In this document: positions 35,663-44,818 of the stretch, piece by piece
Layout: every line of letters starts with the position of its first letter
Position numbering within the stretch: the stretch's first letter is position 1
From: JAEXOD01 sp043805435
GTDB taxonomy: Bacteria > Bacteroidota > Ignavibacteria > Ignavibacteriales > Melioribacteraceae
Assembly: GCA_043805435.1 (NCBI GenBank)
Contig: JAZDHY010000018.1
Coordinates: forward strand, 62,001 to 126,000
Length of the DNA: 64,000 bases
Direction: 5' to 3'
The notes under the pieces: generated by a model
The model's database searches: none
Seen by the model: the letters and a program-made list of their open reading frames with translations, nothing else
What the model was told of the DNA's origin: nothing
Made by a program: the position numbers and the translations under genes

Positions 35663-37252
35663 ATGATAAAAGCATTTGTAAACGGTAAAATATATACATC
35701 CGATGAAAATAATTTATGGGCAGAAGCACTGATTGTTAAAGACAATAAAATTGCATTTGTCGGCACTACTAGTCAAGTTTTAAACAAAACAACAGAAGAA
35801 CATGAAATAATTGATTTAAAAGGCAAACTTGTTGTCCCCGGTTTTATAGATTGCCACGCACATTTAATTATGGGCGGGTTTTATTTATTAAACATAAATT
35901 TGGCTGATGTAAAAACAGTTGAAGAATTTAAATTAACAGTGAAGGATTATGCAGAAAAAAATCCGGGGAAACCAATTTTAGGCGGTAATTGGAACCAACA
36001 AAACTGGGATATTAAAGAAATGCCTAATAAAAAAATGGTTGACGAATATACCCCTAATACTCCCCTGTTTGTTCACCGCATGGATTATCACTCTGCTCTT
36101 GCAAATTCGGTTGCACTAAAATTAGCAGGTATTACCAAAGACACTCCCGATCCCGATGGCGGAACAATTGAAAAAGACCCAACAACGGGAGAACCAACCG
36201 GTTTACTGAAAGATAAAGCAATGGATTTGGTAGAAAATAAATTACCCGATCGTCCACAAGAACAATACGAATTGGCCTGTTTAACAGCTTTGGAAGAAGC
36301 AAAACGATTTGGAGTTACTTCAATTCACGATGTAGCATACAAAAACGATTTTAGAACATTCCAAAGATTATTAAAAGAAAACAAACTTACTACACGCATA
36401 TATACACGTCTTCCAATTGAAAAATGTTATAACCTGATTGATAGCGAATTTGAAAATCCTTTTGGAAATGATTTATTAAAAATAGGATCTTTAAAAGCTT
36501 TTGCCGATGGTTCGTTGGGTTCTTACACAGCCTTATTTTTTGAGCCATACTCTGACGACCCAAACTCGTACGGTTTAGCAATGGACGTGTTATCGAACGG
36601 AAATATACGTAAATGGTCAATAGATGCCGATAAAGCAAATTTACAATTAAGTATTCATGCAATTGGTGATAAAGCAAATTCTATGATACTTGATATTGCC
36701 GAAGAATTGGAACAACTTAACGGTAAAAAAGACAGAAGATTTAGAATTGAACACGCACAACATATAAAACGAGAGGATATAAAAAGATTTAAGAAATTAG
36801 ATGTAATTGCTTCAATGCAGCCATATCATATGTATGATGACGGATGTTGGGCTGAAAGTAAAATTGGCAAGGAAAGATTAAAAACATCATTTGCGCTTAA
36901 ATCTTTTATTGATGAAGGTGTAAAAGTTTGTTTTGGAAGTGACTGGCCTATTGCTACTTTAGATCCAATACAAGGTATTTATACAGCGGTAACACGTCAT
37001 ACATTAGACGGAAAAAATCCAAATGGTTTTATTCCGGAAGAAAAAATAACCGTTAAACAAGCTGTTGACGGATACACAATTTTTGCTGCATATGCTGCTT
37101 ACGAAGAAAATATTAAAGGAAGTATTACTGCCAATAAATTTGCAGATTTTATTGTGTTAAGCGAAAATATTTTTTCAATAGCTCCCGAACAGATAAAAAA
37201 TGTTTTTGTTGAAAAAACAATATTTAACGGAGAAATAATTTATTCAATTTAA
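35663..37252 (+). CDS. Amidohydrolase family protein (YtcJ/Amidohydro_3 type)
   Basis: A 529-residue metal-dependent hydrolase, counted from the ATG at 35663; an in-frame TTG 36 bases upstream is less likely. The order of motifs is family-typical: MIKAFVNGKIYTSD as the N-terminal beta-sandwich strand, LVVPGFIDCHAHL with the metal-binding H65-x-H67, SIHAIGDKA, and CFGSDWPIATLDP with the catalytic aspartate. YtcJ-like enzymes act on amides or related bonds, but the substrate is not readable. It has no signal peptide. Its 3-prime end overlaps the convergent permease gene by 9 bp. Confidence 0.9.
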   Translation: MIKAFVNGKIYTSDENNLWAEALIVKDNKIAFVGTTSQVLNKTTEEHEIIDLKGKLVVPGFIDCHAHLIMGGFYLLNINLADVKTVEEFKLTVKDYAEKNPGKPILGGNWNQQNWDIKEMPNKKMVDEYTPNTPLFVHRMDYHSALANSVALKLAGITKDTPDPDGGTIEKDPTTGEPTGLLKDKAMDLVENKLPDRPQEQYELACLTALEEAKRFGVTSIHDVAYKNDFRTFQRLLKENKLTTRIYTRLPIEKCYNLIDSEFENPFGNDLLKIGSLKAFADGSLGSYTALFFEPYSDDPNSYGLAMDVLSNGNIRKWSIDADKANLQLSIHAIGDKANSMILDIAEELEQLNGKKDRRFRIEHAQHIKREDIKRFKKLDVIASMQPYHMYDDGCWAESKIGKERLKTSFALKSFIDEGVKVCFGSDWPIATLDPIQGIYTAVTRHTLDGKNPNGFIPEEKITVKQAVDGYTIFAAYAAYEENIKGSITANKFADFIVLSENIFSIAPEQIKNVFVEKTIFNGEIIYSI

Positions 37253-38593
37253 TTTCCAGTTTTTACGAAAATACAAATAAACGGGCAGTCCGGAAATAAT
37301 TAAACCCAAACAGGCATATACACCGTAAATAGGGTATGCTAAAAAAGTACCATAAATAAGAAACAACTGAATTAAGATTGAAAGGGCTGCCATAAATTTC
37401 CAAACAGGAGCTTTATAAGTTGGTTGATAGTCTTCTCGTTTATGTAAAAAGAAAATTGACCCGTAAACAAGTGTGTTTTGCAAAACATACGACAAGGTAA
37501 AATACCCAAGCATATTATTAATATCACCAAGCAAAAACAGAACTACAGCAAAAGTTGCTTCTATCATAATAGAATAATGAGGAGTTAAATATTTAGGATG
37601 CAATTTGCCGAATGATGCAAAAAACATTTTATCTTTTGCCATGGCATATTCCAAACGAGGCTGAACCATTATACTTGCATTTAACACGCCAATCATAGAA
37701 ACAAAAGCAACTATTGCAAACAACGGAGCGGCAAAACTTTCTGAATAAGATAAAAATGCAAAAGGATTAACAAAATCACCTTCTTGGGCAATCAAATCTT
37801 TATAAGGTACAATCATACTTGTACCAATAGAAATTAATGTATATGCGGCAATTACAAACAAAACCGAACCGATTAATGCTATTGGTAAATTACGTTGAGG
37901 ATTTTTAACCTCCCCGGCCATATATAAAATATTACCAAAACCCGCATAAGACCAAGAAGTAGCCGATGTACCGGCTGCAATAATCAAAAATAAACTTGTA
38001 GTTTTGTTTTTTAACAATTCGTTTGTAACAAAATAAGTATCATTACTAAACATGGCAAAACCGATTAAAACAACTGCCAAAAGGGGAAGCAATTTGGCAA
38101 GTGTAAGGATAATTTGAAAATTTCCGCCTGTTTTTACACTGCGATAATTAATAAAAGCTAAACCTAAAATTAAAGCAGACGCCAATAAACGGGCAGCAAA
38201 CATATTTTCTAATATTGGAGCAAAGATTGTTAAAACCGAAGCGGCACTTAAAGCAACTATTGTAAGTGTTGGTGTATCGCTTGTTAAAAATGCTGTCCAA
38301 GTATAAACAAAAGCTAAAAATGGCGAGCCTGCTTTTTGCAGATAAAAATAACCAAACCCTTGATCGGGATAAGCGGAACCCATTTCCGCTAATAACAAAA
38401 TGGGCGGTATCCACATTAAACCACCCAGCAGCCATATAATAGTACTTGTAAATGGATCGCCGGCAATTTTGGCAATTATAGGAAGACTAATAAATACGCC
38501 TGAACCGATAACAGTACCAATAATTATTGAAACTGTCTGCATTAAGTTCAGTTCTCTTTTTGGCTTTAATTCAGTATTTTGTTGGTCAGTCAT
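37244..38593 (-). CDS. APC-superfamily amino acid permease
   Basis: A 449-residue inner-membrane transporter with about 12 transmembrane helices, of the amino acid-polyamine-organocation superfamily. The first helix has VSIIIGTVIGSGVFISLP, the conserved substrate-binding GSG-type break, and the second region has GSAYPDQGFGYFYLQKAG. The family includes LAT-type exchangers and SteT-like serine/threonine exchangers. It converges with the amidohydrolase, overlapping by 9 bp, so the two might work on a shared amino acid-type substrate. This functional link is inference. Confidence 0.9.
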   Translation of the reverse strand: MTDQQNTELKPKRELNLMQTVSIIIGTVIGSGVFISLPIIAKIAGDPFTSTIIWLLGGLMWIPPILLLAEMGSAYPDQGFGYFYLQKAGSPFLAFVYTWTAFLTSDTPTLTIVALSAASVLTIFAPILENMFAARLLASALILGLAFINYRSVKTGGNFQIILTLAKLLPLLAVVLIGFAMFSNDTYFVTNELLKNKTTSLFLIIAAGTSATSWSYAGFGNILYMAGEVKNPQRNLPIALIGSVLFVIAAYTLISIGTSMIVPYKDLIAQEGDFVNPFAFLSYSESFAAPLFAIVAFVSMIGVLNASIMVQPRLEYAMAKDKMFFASFGKLHPKYLTPHYSIMIEATFAVVLFLLGDINNMLGYFTLSYVLQNTLVYGSIFFLHKREDYQPTYKAPVWKFMAALSILIQLFLIYGTFLAYPIYGVYACLGLIISGLPVYLYFRKNWKLN

Positions 38594-38669
38594 AACTTTA
38601 TATTTTTATTGTTTTAATGTCAATAACTTAAATATCGTTTTTTTAGCAATTTTTAAGGGCTTACAAGCT

Positions 38670-38931
38670 AAACAGACTGCGTTAAAACTGGGAATAAATA
38701 TCAAATTACGTCTATTTAGCAATAAAAAATTATGTCACCCCGATGGGGTTTTTACGATTGTTTTTCCGTTTTTTCTATAATCATGTCATCCCTACAGGAT
38801 TATTTTATACCTTATAACATATTGTAATACAAGTCATTAACGTTTATTTATTATACCTAAGCACGGCAGAGCCGTGCCACATTTGTATTATCAAATTTTT
38901 GTTGTTTCCTCAATTTTTACACAGTCTGTTT
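38670..38931 (-). mobile_element. MITE-like element, copy 2 (about 262 bp, inverted)
   Basis: Ends AAACAGACT (38670-38678) and AGTCTGTTT (38923-38931) match those of copy 1. Reading the reverse strand, the hairpins occur in the same order as in copy 1: GCACGGC-tct-GCCGTGC (38877-38861), ATCC-type (38800-38788), and ACCCCATCGGGGT (38749-38737). The element is about 40 bp shorter than copy 1, mostly through lack of a segment between the first two hairpins. It is non-coding and lies upstream of the permease gene. Together, the copies flank the amidohydrolase and permease genes as inverted repeats. Confidence 0.75.
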
Positions 38932-38954
38932 ATCTCGCAGGCCTTTTTTAATCT

Positions 38955-39995
38955 TTATAAGTTGTTATTATATTCGTGTACCATTTCCAATAAAATCAAA
39001 TAATTTTTAACCGTTACATAATCCGGTATTGAATTTGACGAACCGATCGACCAAGAACAAGTTCCCGGGATAGTATCCAGGTATTTTTTTATTAATCCCT
39101 TTAATTCCAATTCGGTTCCTCTAGCTAAAGTATCCACTTCAATTCCTCCGCAAAATGAAAGCATTTTCGAATACTTATCACGAGTTTCCCAAAAATCCAT
39201 AGATTTTGGTTCAATGGGATGTAATGCAGTAACACCGCAATCAACAATATCGTCCATAACATCCCAAAGCTTACCGTCGGTATGATAAATAAAAGGAATA
39301 TTTTTTTGTTTTGCAAACGTACCAATCTTTTTTAAACAAGGGAAAAAATATTTTCTTAAAAAATCAGGGTCAACCATTAATCCCGCTGCAAATGCAATAT
39401 CATCACTATACCATAAAGCTCCCACCGAATCAAACTGTACCATGTTTTCAAACATACTAATAACTAAAGCACTTACCTTGTCAAAAATAGCCTCAACCAA
39501 TTCAGGTTGTTCAAAAGTAGCATAAGCAAAAGTCTCAAATCCCATTAATTCCCAAACGAGTGTAAATATATCACCATACTGTCCAATAACACCCATTCCG
39601 TCGGGTAACAAATTTTTAACTTGTTCGTATTTGGAATAGTTTATTTCCGAAATTTTGGGCCATTGATATTGTTCAAAATCCTGCCAACAGGTAATCACTC
39701 CTGTATCTTCAGTAGCCCAAGCTCTATCCGGTGCATTTTTATACTCATCGTTTGCATTTCTATCAATTTTTTCTTTATCCGGAAATTTAATAACAGGTTG
39801 AATTTTTACAAAGTCATAACCCATATTATACATAAACTCAATATCATCTTTTAATGTGATAATCGGTCTTCCTAAAATTTCTTTTTTAATTATAGGATGA
39901 ACACCAAGTTCAATTAACGGAAGATTATTTCTATATTTATTTAATAAAGTTCCTTGTAAATTTTCAAAGTTATGTTTGTGCTTAAATTGTATCAT
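38955..39995 (-). CDS. Uroporphyrinogen decarboxylase-family methyltransferase (MtaA/MtbA type)
   Basis: A 346-residue UroD-superfamily protein, but of the methyltransferase branch. There is no haem-pathway context. It has GVHPIIKKEILGRPIITL, an LWYSDDIAFAAGLMVDPDFL region, and candidate metal ligands H238-T-D240 (in place of HxC) and C282 in SFCGGIEVD. MtaA and MtbA move methyl groups between corrinoid proteins and coenzyme M or tetrahydrofolate, and many bacterial relatives are substrate-specific demethylases. It may partner the corrinoid protein at 4638. It is preceded by the MITE-like element. Confidence 0.82.
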   Translation of the reverse strand: MIQFKHKHNFENLQGTLLNKYRNNLPLIELGVHPIIKKEILGRPIITLKDDIEFMYNMGYDFVKIQPVIKFPDKEKIDRNANDEYKNAPDRAWATEDTGVITCWQDFEQYQWPKISEINYSKYEQVKNLLPDGMGVIGQYGDIFTLVWELMGFETFAYATFEQPELVEAIFDKVSALVISMFENMVQFDSVGALWYSDDIAFAAGLMVDPDFLRKYFFPCLKKIGTFAKQKNIPFIYHTDGKLWDVMDDIVDCGVTALHPIEPKSMDFWETRDKYSKMLSFCGGIEVDTLARGTELELKGLIKKYLDTIPGTCSWSIGSSNSIPDYVTVKNYLILLEMVHEYNNNL

Positions 39996-40032
39996 ATATA
40001 AAATTAGTATGTTTTGTGAATATTATCTAATA

Positions 40033-41502
40033 TCATTTTTCGCTTAATTGTGCTAGTTTAACCATCAAACTTATATGTATTTTATCAATTTGTGAAGAGG
40101 AACCGGTAAAATTATTTGCAATAAAAGAAAATATTATTGTTCTGCCGCTTTTATCTTTAATATAACCCGAATGTGACCTTACACGATTTATTAGTCCCGA
40201 TTTTATATGTCCGTTAAAAGCTAATTCTGTCCCGACTCCATATTTTGAATAATAACTAATATCGTTAGGATCTCCAGTTACACCAAGCGAGTTATAAAAA
40301 GAATTAAATGATTTTTTGGAATATTCCAAAGCTAAAACATCAACCATTAGTTTAGCAGTTATTGTATTGCTGCGCGCAAGTCCGCAGCCATCATATAAAT
40401 GAAGTCCGTCAATATTTACTCCGTTTGAGCTTAAATACTCTTCAATTCCTTCAATTCCTTTATCAATACTTCCTTCTCCCTTTTTGTTTAATCCAATCGC
40501 ACGTAAAAGCATTTCCGTATATAAGTTATTGCTTCTTTTGTTAACAATATAAACTATATCTTTAAGCATTGGGGAATATGTAGTTGTAATTAAATTTTTT
40601 GAATTGTATTTAATAGGTTTATCAATTTTTTTTGCCGGTTTGGATACTTTAATTCCGGCTTTTATAAGAGCCTTTGTAAAATATTGTGCTGCAAATAAAG
40701 CAGGATCCGGTATAGCACCCTTAATTGAGAACTCTTTAACTCCAAGAGGAATTGTCCCGCGCAAAGTAACATTGTATTGATATGGAGCACTATAAACATT
40801 ACCGTTATCTCCGGAACCTTCTTTACCTGTTTTCATATAGTTGGTAAATGTTAGTCCGTCAATTACAGGTTCGGTGCGTAATACGTCGGCATGATTGCCA
40901 ACATTTTTACCCGGTTTAAAATAAACGTAATATAAATTATCGTTAATTGTTAAAGCGTTGGCACCCGCACCGTAATAATTACCAATATCTCCATATACCC
41001 AGCCATCAGAAATAGGATTATCTTCATACAGCAAATCATCAGCAATAATTGATCCTTCTATTCTTTGAATCCCTTTTTCTTTAAGAATGGTTATCCAAGA
41101 TAAAAATAAAGTATCCAAATTTAAACTTCCTTTTACAAGACTTGAACCAAGCGTTGGGTCGCCGCCGCCAACTATATAAATATTCCCCTTTAATATACTT
41201 CCCTTAATTATAGAACCATCAAAATATAATTTTGTTTGGAATCTGAAATCTTCACCAAGTACTTCTAATGCTGTTGAGGAAGTAAACACTTTTAATCCTG
41301 AAGCAGGAGCCAAACTGTAGTTTTCATCTTTGGCATAAATAACATTATTGTTATCAACATATTTGGCATAAACGGACCACTGACCATTTTTCAGCTCTTT
41401 TCCCTTTACGGCATCATTTACAATTTCATCTATGCTTTGGCTATAAATATTGCTTATTATACAAAACAAAACAACAGCATAAATCATCAATTTACTTTTC
41501 AT
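40033..41502 (-). CDS. dacB: D-alanyl-D-alanine carboxypeptidase/endopeptidase (PBP4, family S13)
   Basis: A 489-residue exported enzyme. The signal peptide is hydrophobic (LMIYAVVLFCIISNIYS). All three penicillin-binding motifs are visible: S68-G-L-K71 (SxxK), S324-N-N326 (SxN) and K434-S-G436 (KTG-type). The S13-specific insert between the first two motifs is present (LKGNIYIVGGGDPTLGS and DGWVYGDIGNYYGAGANALTINDN). It trims peptidoglycan stem peptides or cuts crosslinks in the periplasm. It follows the golvesin/amidase lipoprotein gene by 12 bp on the minus strand, which points to a cell-wall operon. Confidence 0.95.
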   Translation of the reverse strand: MKSKLMIYAVVLFCIISNIYSQSIDEIVNDAVKGKELKNGQWSVYAKYVDNNNVIYAKDENYSLAPASGLKVFTSSTALEVLGEDFRFQTKLYFDGSIIKGSILKGNIYIVGGGDPTLGSSLVKGSLNLDTLFLSWITILKEKGIQRIEGSIIADDLLYEDNPISDGWVYGDIGNYYGAGANALTINDNLYYVYFKPGKNVGNHADVLRTEPVIDGLTFTNYMKTGKEGSGDNGNVYSAPYQYNVTLRGTIPLGVKEFSIKGAIPDPALFAAQYFTKALIKAGIKVSKPAKKIDKPIKYNSKNLITTTYSPMLKDIVYIVNKRSNNLYTEMLLRAIGLNKKGEGSIDKGIEGIEEYLSSNGVNIDGLHLYDGCGLARSNTITAKLMVDVLALEYSKKSFNSFYNSLGVTGDPNDISYYSKYGVGTELAFNGHIKSGLINRVRSHSGYIKDKSGRTIIFSFIANNFTGSSSQIDKIHISLMVKLAQLSEK

Positions 41503-41514
41503 AATGTGTCCCCG

Positions 41515-44500
41515 TTATTTTGGTATTTTCAAATAATTTAATACATTTAACATAAATTCGGTTCTATCGTTTGCATTAATAATTGTCTCAAAAGGAAAAC
41601 CCATTGCAATTATTCCATATTCTTTTTTGTAACCAATACCGGCAGAAAACAGATTATCGTTGTATCTAAATAAAGTTTCACTGTCTTTAACAGGATTAAT
41701 TGCATCCGGAGATTCAACAGCATATATTTTATCATTTAATTCGGTATTAAACTTAATTTTAGAAAGTTTAGAACCAAAACGTTTATTTATTTCTACATTA
41801 CCGCTTCTTGAAGCATAACCTGTTGCAATAGTGTATTTTAAAACCCCATCAGCAAATTTCATATCAAGACTGTCACATGTTTTTACTCTAAACATATCAG
41901 TTCCAATATAAGCACCGGATACAAAAATATTACCACCGCTAATTAAATATTCGTTAAGTAAGGTTTGTAAAGGTTTGGTAAAGGTTCTAAACATTACCCC
42001 TTTTGTTTTATTTTCATATTCCTTTTGATATTCTGTTTCTTTTTCTTCACCAAAAATAAAATCCACAAAGGAGTAATTTTTTAAGTTTACAGTTCCATCT
42101 TCCACACATTCATCACTGCATGAAACAAAAGAATAGCCATTATTTTTAAAAGAGTTTCCATGTATATAAGCAAAATCAAAAGTATTGCCTGCTGTTACTT
42201 TTGTTTCATCATCAGCACCGCTTGCACCATGTCCCGGTTCATCGTTTGAAATAAATTCCGATTTTGGATTAAAATCGTACTGATAACCTGAAAAACCGAA
42301 ATCAATTTTATCGGGAACTCCCGCATCTAAATTGCTTAAAAAGCCGCTAAATTTTTCACCATCTACCCAAGTTGGAGCACAAATTCTATCAAATGCATTA
42401 ACTACCAATACAGGTTTTTTAGAATCCGATTTACAAGCAGACAAAATTTCTGAGGGAAAACTTTCACCGCCATCATTTACAGCTGTAATTTTAAAGCTAT
42501 AAACTTTATTTTTTTCTAAATTTTTAATTACAAAGCTATTTTCGGTTGTATAAATCCCATTATCAAAACCGCCGTCGTTTATTCTGGTATAAACGACATA
42601 ACCAGCCGGTGTTGCCGTTTTTTCTATTTTATCAATTGTCTCTTTCCAAGAAAGTTTTAAATCCATATTTTCGGTAAATTGTACTGCAAAATTTTGTACC
42701 GGTAAAGGTTGTACAACATATTCTAAATTATTTTGAACAGACAAAAACTTTAACATACCCTTATATATAGCCCTGCTGACCGTAAATCTAAATTTCGGAT
42801 CTAGCATAAATTTCATGTCCAAGAAATTTTGATGTGATAGCAATTCCAATAATAATGAAGGAACATTTGGCCTTTGCGCTTCGGTATATTGTGCTTCAAG
42901 AAGTTGTCGTCTGTTCCAAGCAATATCAAAATCAGATCTGATATCGGTAACAATTTCTGTCTGCACAATGTCTGCTAAATCGCGGCAAGCTAACCTGGAA
43001 ACACCATTTGGGAAAGTGATAGTCGAATCTGCAGAAAGCATACTGTAAATAGAAAGTGAACCTACGGTAGTATCATTATTGGTTATACCTGCATCCGTAT
43101 GAAATGCCATTGATAAATCAATTGGAATTGACAACCCTTTTACATTTTTATTTTTGAATGGCCCAAAAGGTGCTCCAAACAAATAATTTGTATATTCGGT
43201 TCTACTTTTATAATCATCGTTATAGTCGTTTTTGCCTTTATTTAAATTATAAATTAATGTATCGGGCATACCGGCATATTGCAGATAATATTTAGCACCC
43301 TCCACAAATTTTGGTCTTCCGCTTGTATTTCCTTCGCGTAGTACAACTCCCATACCACCGCCAAAACGAACAGCATCGGCACTAACAATCAGCCCGCTTT
43401 CTTTTGATTTATTTGTTAATTCAACATAATTATTTTCATCCTTGTTAAATTTAAACTTACCAACATATAACCAAGTAGTACCGCCAATTTTTTGATTAAC
43501 AATAAAATTGGTAATCCCGCCGGCATGTTTAATTTTATATAAGGCATCGTTAACGTTATTTTCGGAAGCCGTGTAAGAGATATAAACCGCATATTCGCCG
43601 GATTCTTTAATATCTGCCGTCCATTTAACACTTGCAGTCCATTCTGTATCGGACAAAACAAACCGACTCGTTCCATGTGAAAAAGGATTATAATTAACCT
43701 CGTATGGAGGTGTTCCTAAAGCAAATCCGGATGTTTCAGAATCCAGCCATTTGTTTTTTTTGTTTTTTGCGGTCTCCAAATAATATTTATGCTTAATATC
43801 ATAACTTGTATTATTATCCACAACAATTTCGTTTGTCTGCCAATCGCGTTCACGTGGAATAAATAGAGTTGCGCCGGCATTTTCCAGCATTGGAGCAATA
43901 TAAGGCAAAACAAAAGCCAACGGAATTAAATCCTCAACGGTTTGAAATAACCGTGGTCTCTGCCATTCCCAACGTCCCGCATCTTTGGAATAATACCAGC
44001 CATGACTATGCCATAAACTTATATTTCTGTTATACAACCCTTTTGTAATTTTAAAAGGCTTATCAATATTTTGCAAAATCGGTAAGGTTCTTTTTAAGTT
44101 AAAATCTTGTACTCTGTTATTATCAAAAGAGTTTACAGTTCTATAAAAATTTGGTACCAAATCTTCAATTTTAAACCCCATTGATTTAATAGATACTGCA
44201 TAATCTTTGTATTCGTCAATAAAATAATTTTTTACATAATCATAATAATTTTTTACATTTTCGAAACGTAAAGGAATGTATGAAAACTCATTTGATAAAA
44301 ATATATCTAATGTTTTTTTATTTTTATCTACAATTAATGTATCAATTCTAGTATGCGGCGGGATAAAAATGTCTAATTTATGTTGTTTAAATAGCTGCTT
44401 AAACTCAGTAATTTTGTCAACTTGTATTACGGTATCTTTATTAACTGTTTCAATTTCTTCTTTTTCTACAATTTCAATTTGTATAAATCTACCACATGCG

Positions 44501-44553
44501 GTAAACAAAGATAGAACAACAACTAAACATAAACCCTTTAATAATCTAATCAT
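41515..44553 (-). CDS. Large lipoprotein with golvesin/xanthan-lyase-like domain, amidase_3-like and fibronectin III domains
   Basis: A 1012-residue exported protein with a lipobox (LSLFTAC, C20). A carbohydrate-binding-like golvesin/Xly domain is at about 300-400 (SGEYAVYISYTASENNVNDALY, then GGTTWLYVGKFKF). An N-acetylmuramoyl-L-alanine amidase-like region is around 470-620: FHTDAG near 484 with a histidine, then LACRDLADIVQTEI and the catalytic-type glutamate in PSLLLELLSH. A fibronectin III domain is near 630-720. The C-terminal 300 residues include a Rossmann-like part (PVLVVNAFDR). It may hydrolyse peptidoglycan at the outer surface. It is directly followed by dacB (PBP4). I recognise the domains, but not the exact substrate. 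Confidence 0.8.
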   Translation of the reverse strand: MIRLLKGLCLVVVLSLFTACGRFIQIEIVEKEEIETVNKDTVIQVDKITEFKQLFKQHKLDIFIPPHTRIDTLIVDKNKKTLDIFLSNEFSYIPLRFENVKNYYDYVKNYFIDEYKDYAVSIKSMGFKIEDLVPNFYRTVNSFDNNRVQDFNLKRTLPILQNIDKPFKITKGLYNRNISLWHSHGWYYSKDAGRWEWQRPRLFQTVEDLIPLAFVLPYIAPMLENAGATLFIPRERDWQTNEIVVDNNTSYDIKHKYYLETAKNKKNKWLDSETSGFALGTPPYEVNYNPFSHGTSRFVLSDTEWTASVKWTADIKESGEYAVYISYTASENNVNDALYKIKHAGGITNFIVNQKIGGTTWLYVGKFKFNKDENNYVELTNKSKESGLIVSADAVRFGGGMGVVLREGNTSGRPKFVEGAKYYLQYAGMPDTLIYNLNKGKNDYNDDYKSRTEYTNYLFGAPFGPFKNKNVKGLSIPIDLSMAFHTDAGITNNDTTVGSLSIYSMLSADSTITFPNGVSRLACRDLADIVQTEIVTDIRSDFDIAWNRRQLLEAQYTEAQRPNVPSLLLELLSHQNFLDMKFMLDPKFRFTVSRAIYKGMLKFLSVQNNLEYVVQPLPVQNFAVQFTENMDLKLSWKETIDKIEKTATPAGYVVYTRINDGGFDNGIYTTENSFVIKNLEKNKVYSFKITAVNDGGESFPSEILSACKSDSKKPVLVVNAFDRICAPTWVDGEKFSGFLSNLDAGVPDKIDFGFSGYQYDFNPKSEFISNDEPGHGASGADDETKVTAGNTFDFAYIHGNSFKNNGYSFVSCSDECVEDGTVNLKNYSFVDFIFGEEKETEYQKEYENKTKGVMFRTFTKPLQTLLNEYLISGGNIFVSGAYIGTDMFRVKTCDSLDMKFADGVLKYTIATGYASRSGNVEINKRFGSKLSKIKFNTELNDKIYAVESPDAINPVKDSETLFRYNDNLFSAGIGYKKEYGIIAMGFPFETIINANDRTEFMLNVLNYLKIPK

Positions 44554-44721
44554 AAATCACCTGACTATTTGCTAAAAAATAATAATAATTAACAAAATAA
44601 TATAAATAAAAAATGGGAATTATGGAGACGAAATAATTCATTTTTTAATTGTGTGCTGATGATACGGATTTTATTAGCCGCGAAAACCTGTTAAATCTGT
44701 GTTTTTGCGTAAAATATTATT

Positions 44722-44803
44722 GAACGCAGATAACACTGATTGTACTGATTATCGCTTATTTTTTTATCTGTGGCAATCTGTTTAATCCGTGTTATCTGTG
44801 TTC
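44722..44803. repeat. Imperfect inverted repeat (82 bp) of a known intergenic repeat type
   Basis: Arms GAACGCAGATAACACTGATT (44722-44741) and AATCCGTGTTATCTGTGTTC (44784-44803) match with two mismatches in 20. The intervening sequence includes TATCTGTGGCAATCTG. A partial copy of similar wording lies to the left (AAATCTGTGTTTTTGCGT near 44692-44710). Repeats of this phrase type are widespread in intergenic DNA of Bacteroidota and others; function unknown. Confidence 0.6.
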
Positions 44804-44818
44804 TATTAAAAAACACTT

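Noticed and set aside
38955..39995. Haem-pathway uroporphyrinogen decarboxylase (hemE)
   Set aside because: The sequence matches the methyltransferase branch (HTD and late cysteine), and no haem genes are adjacent.
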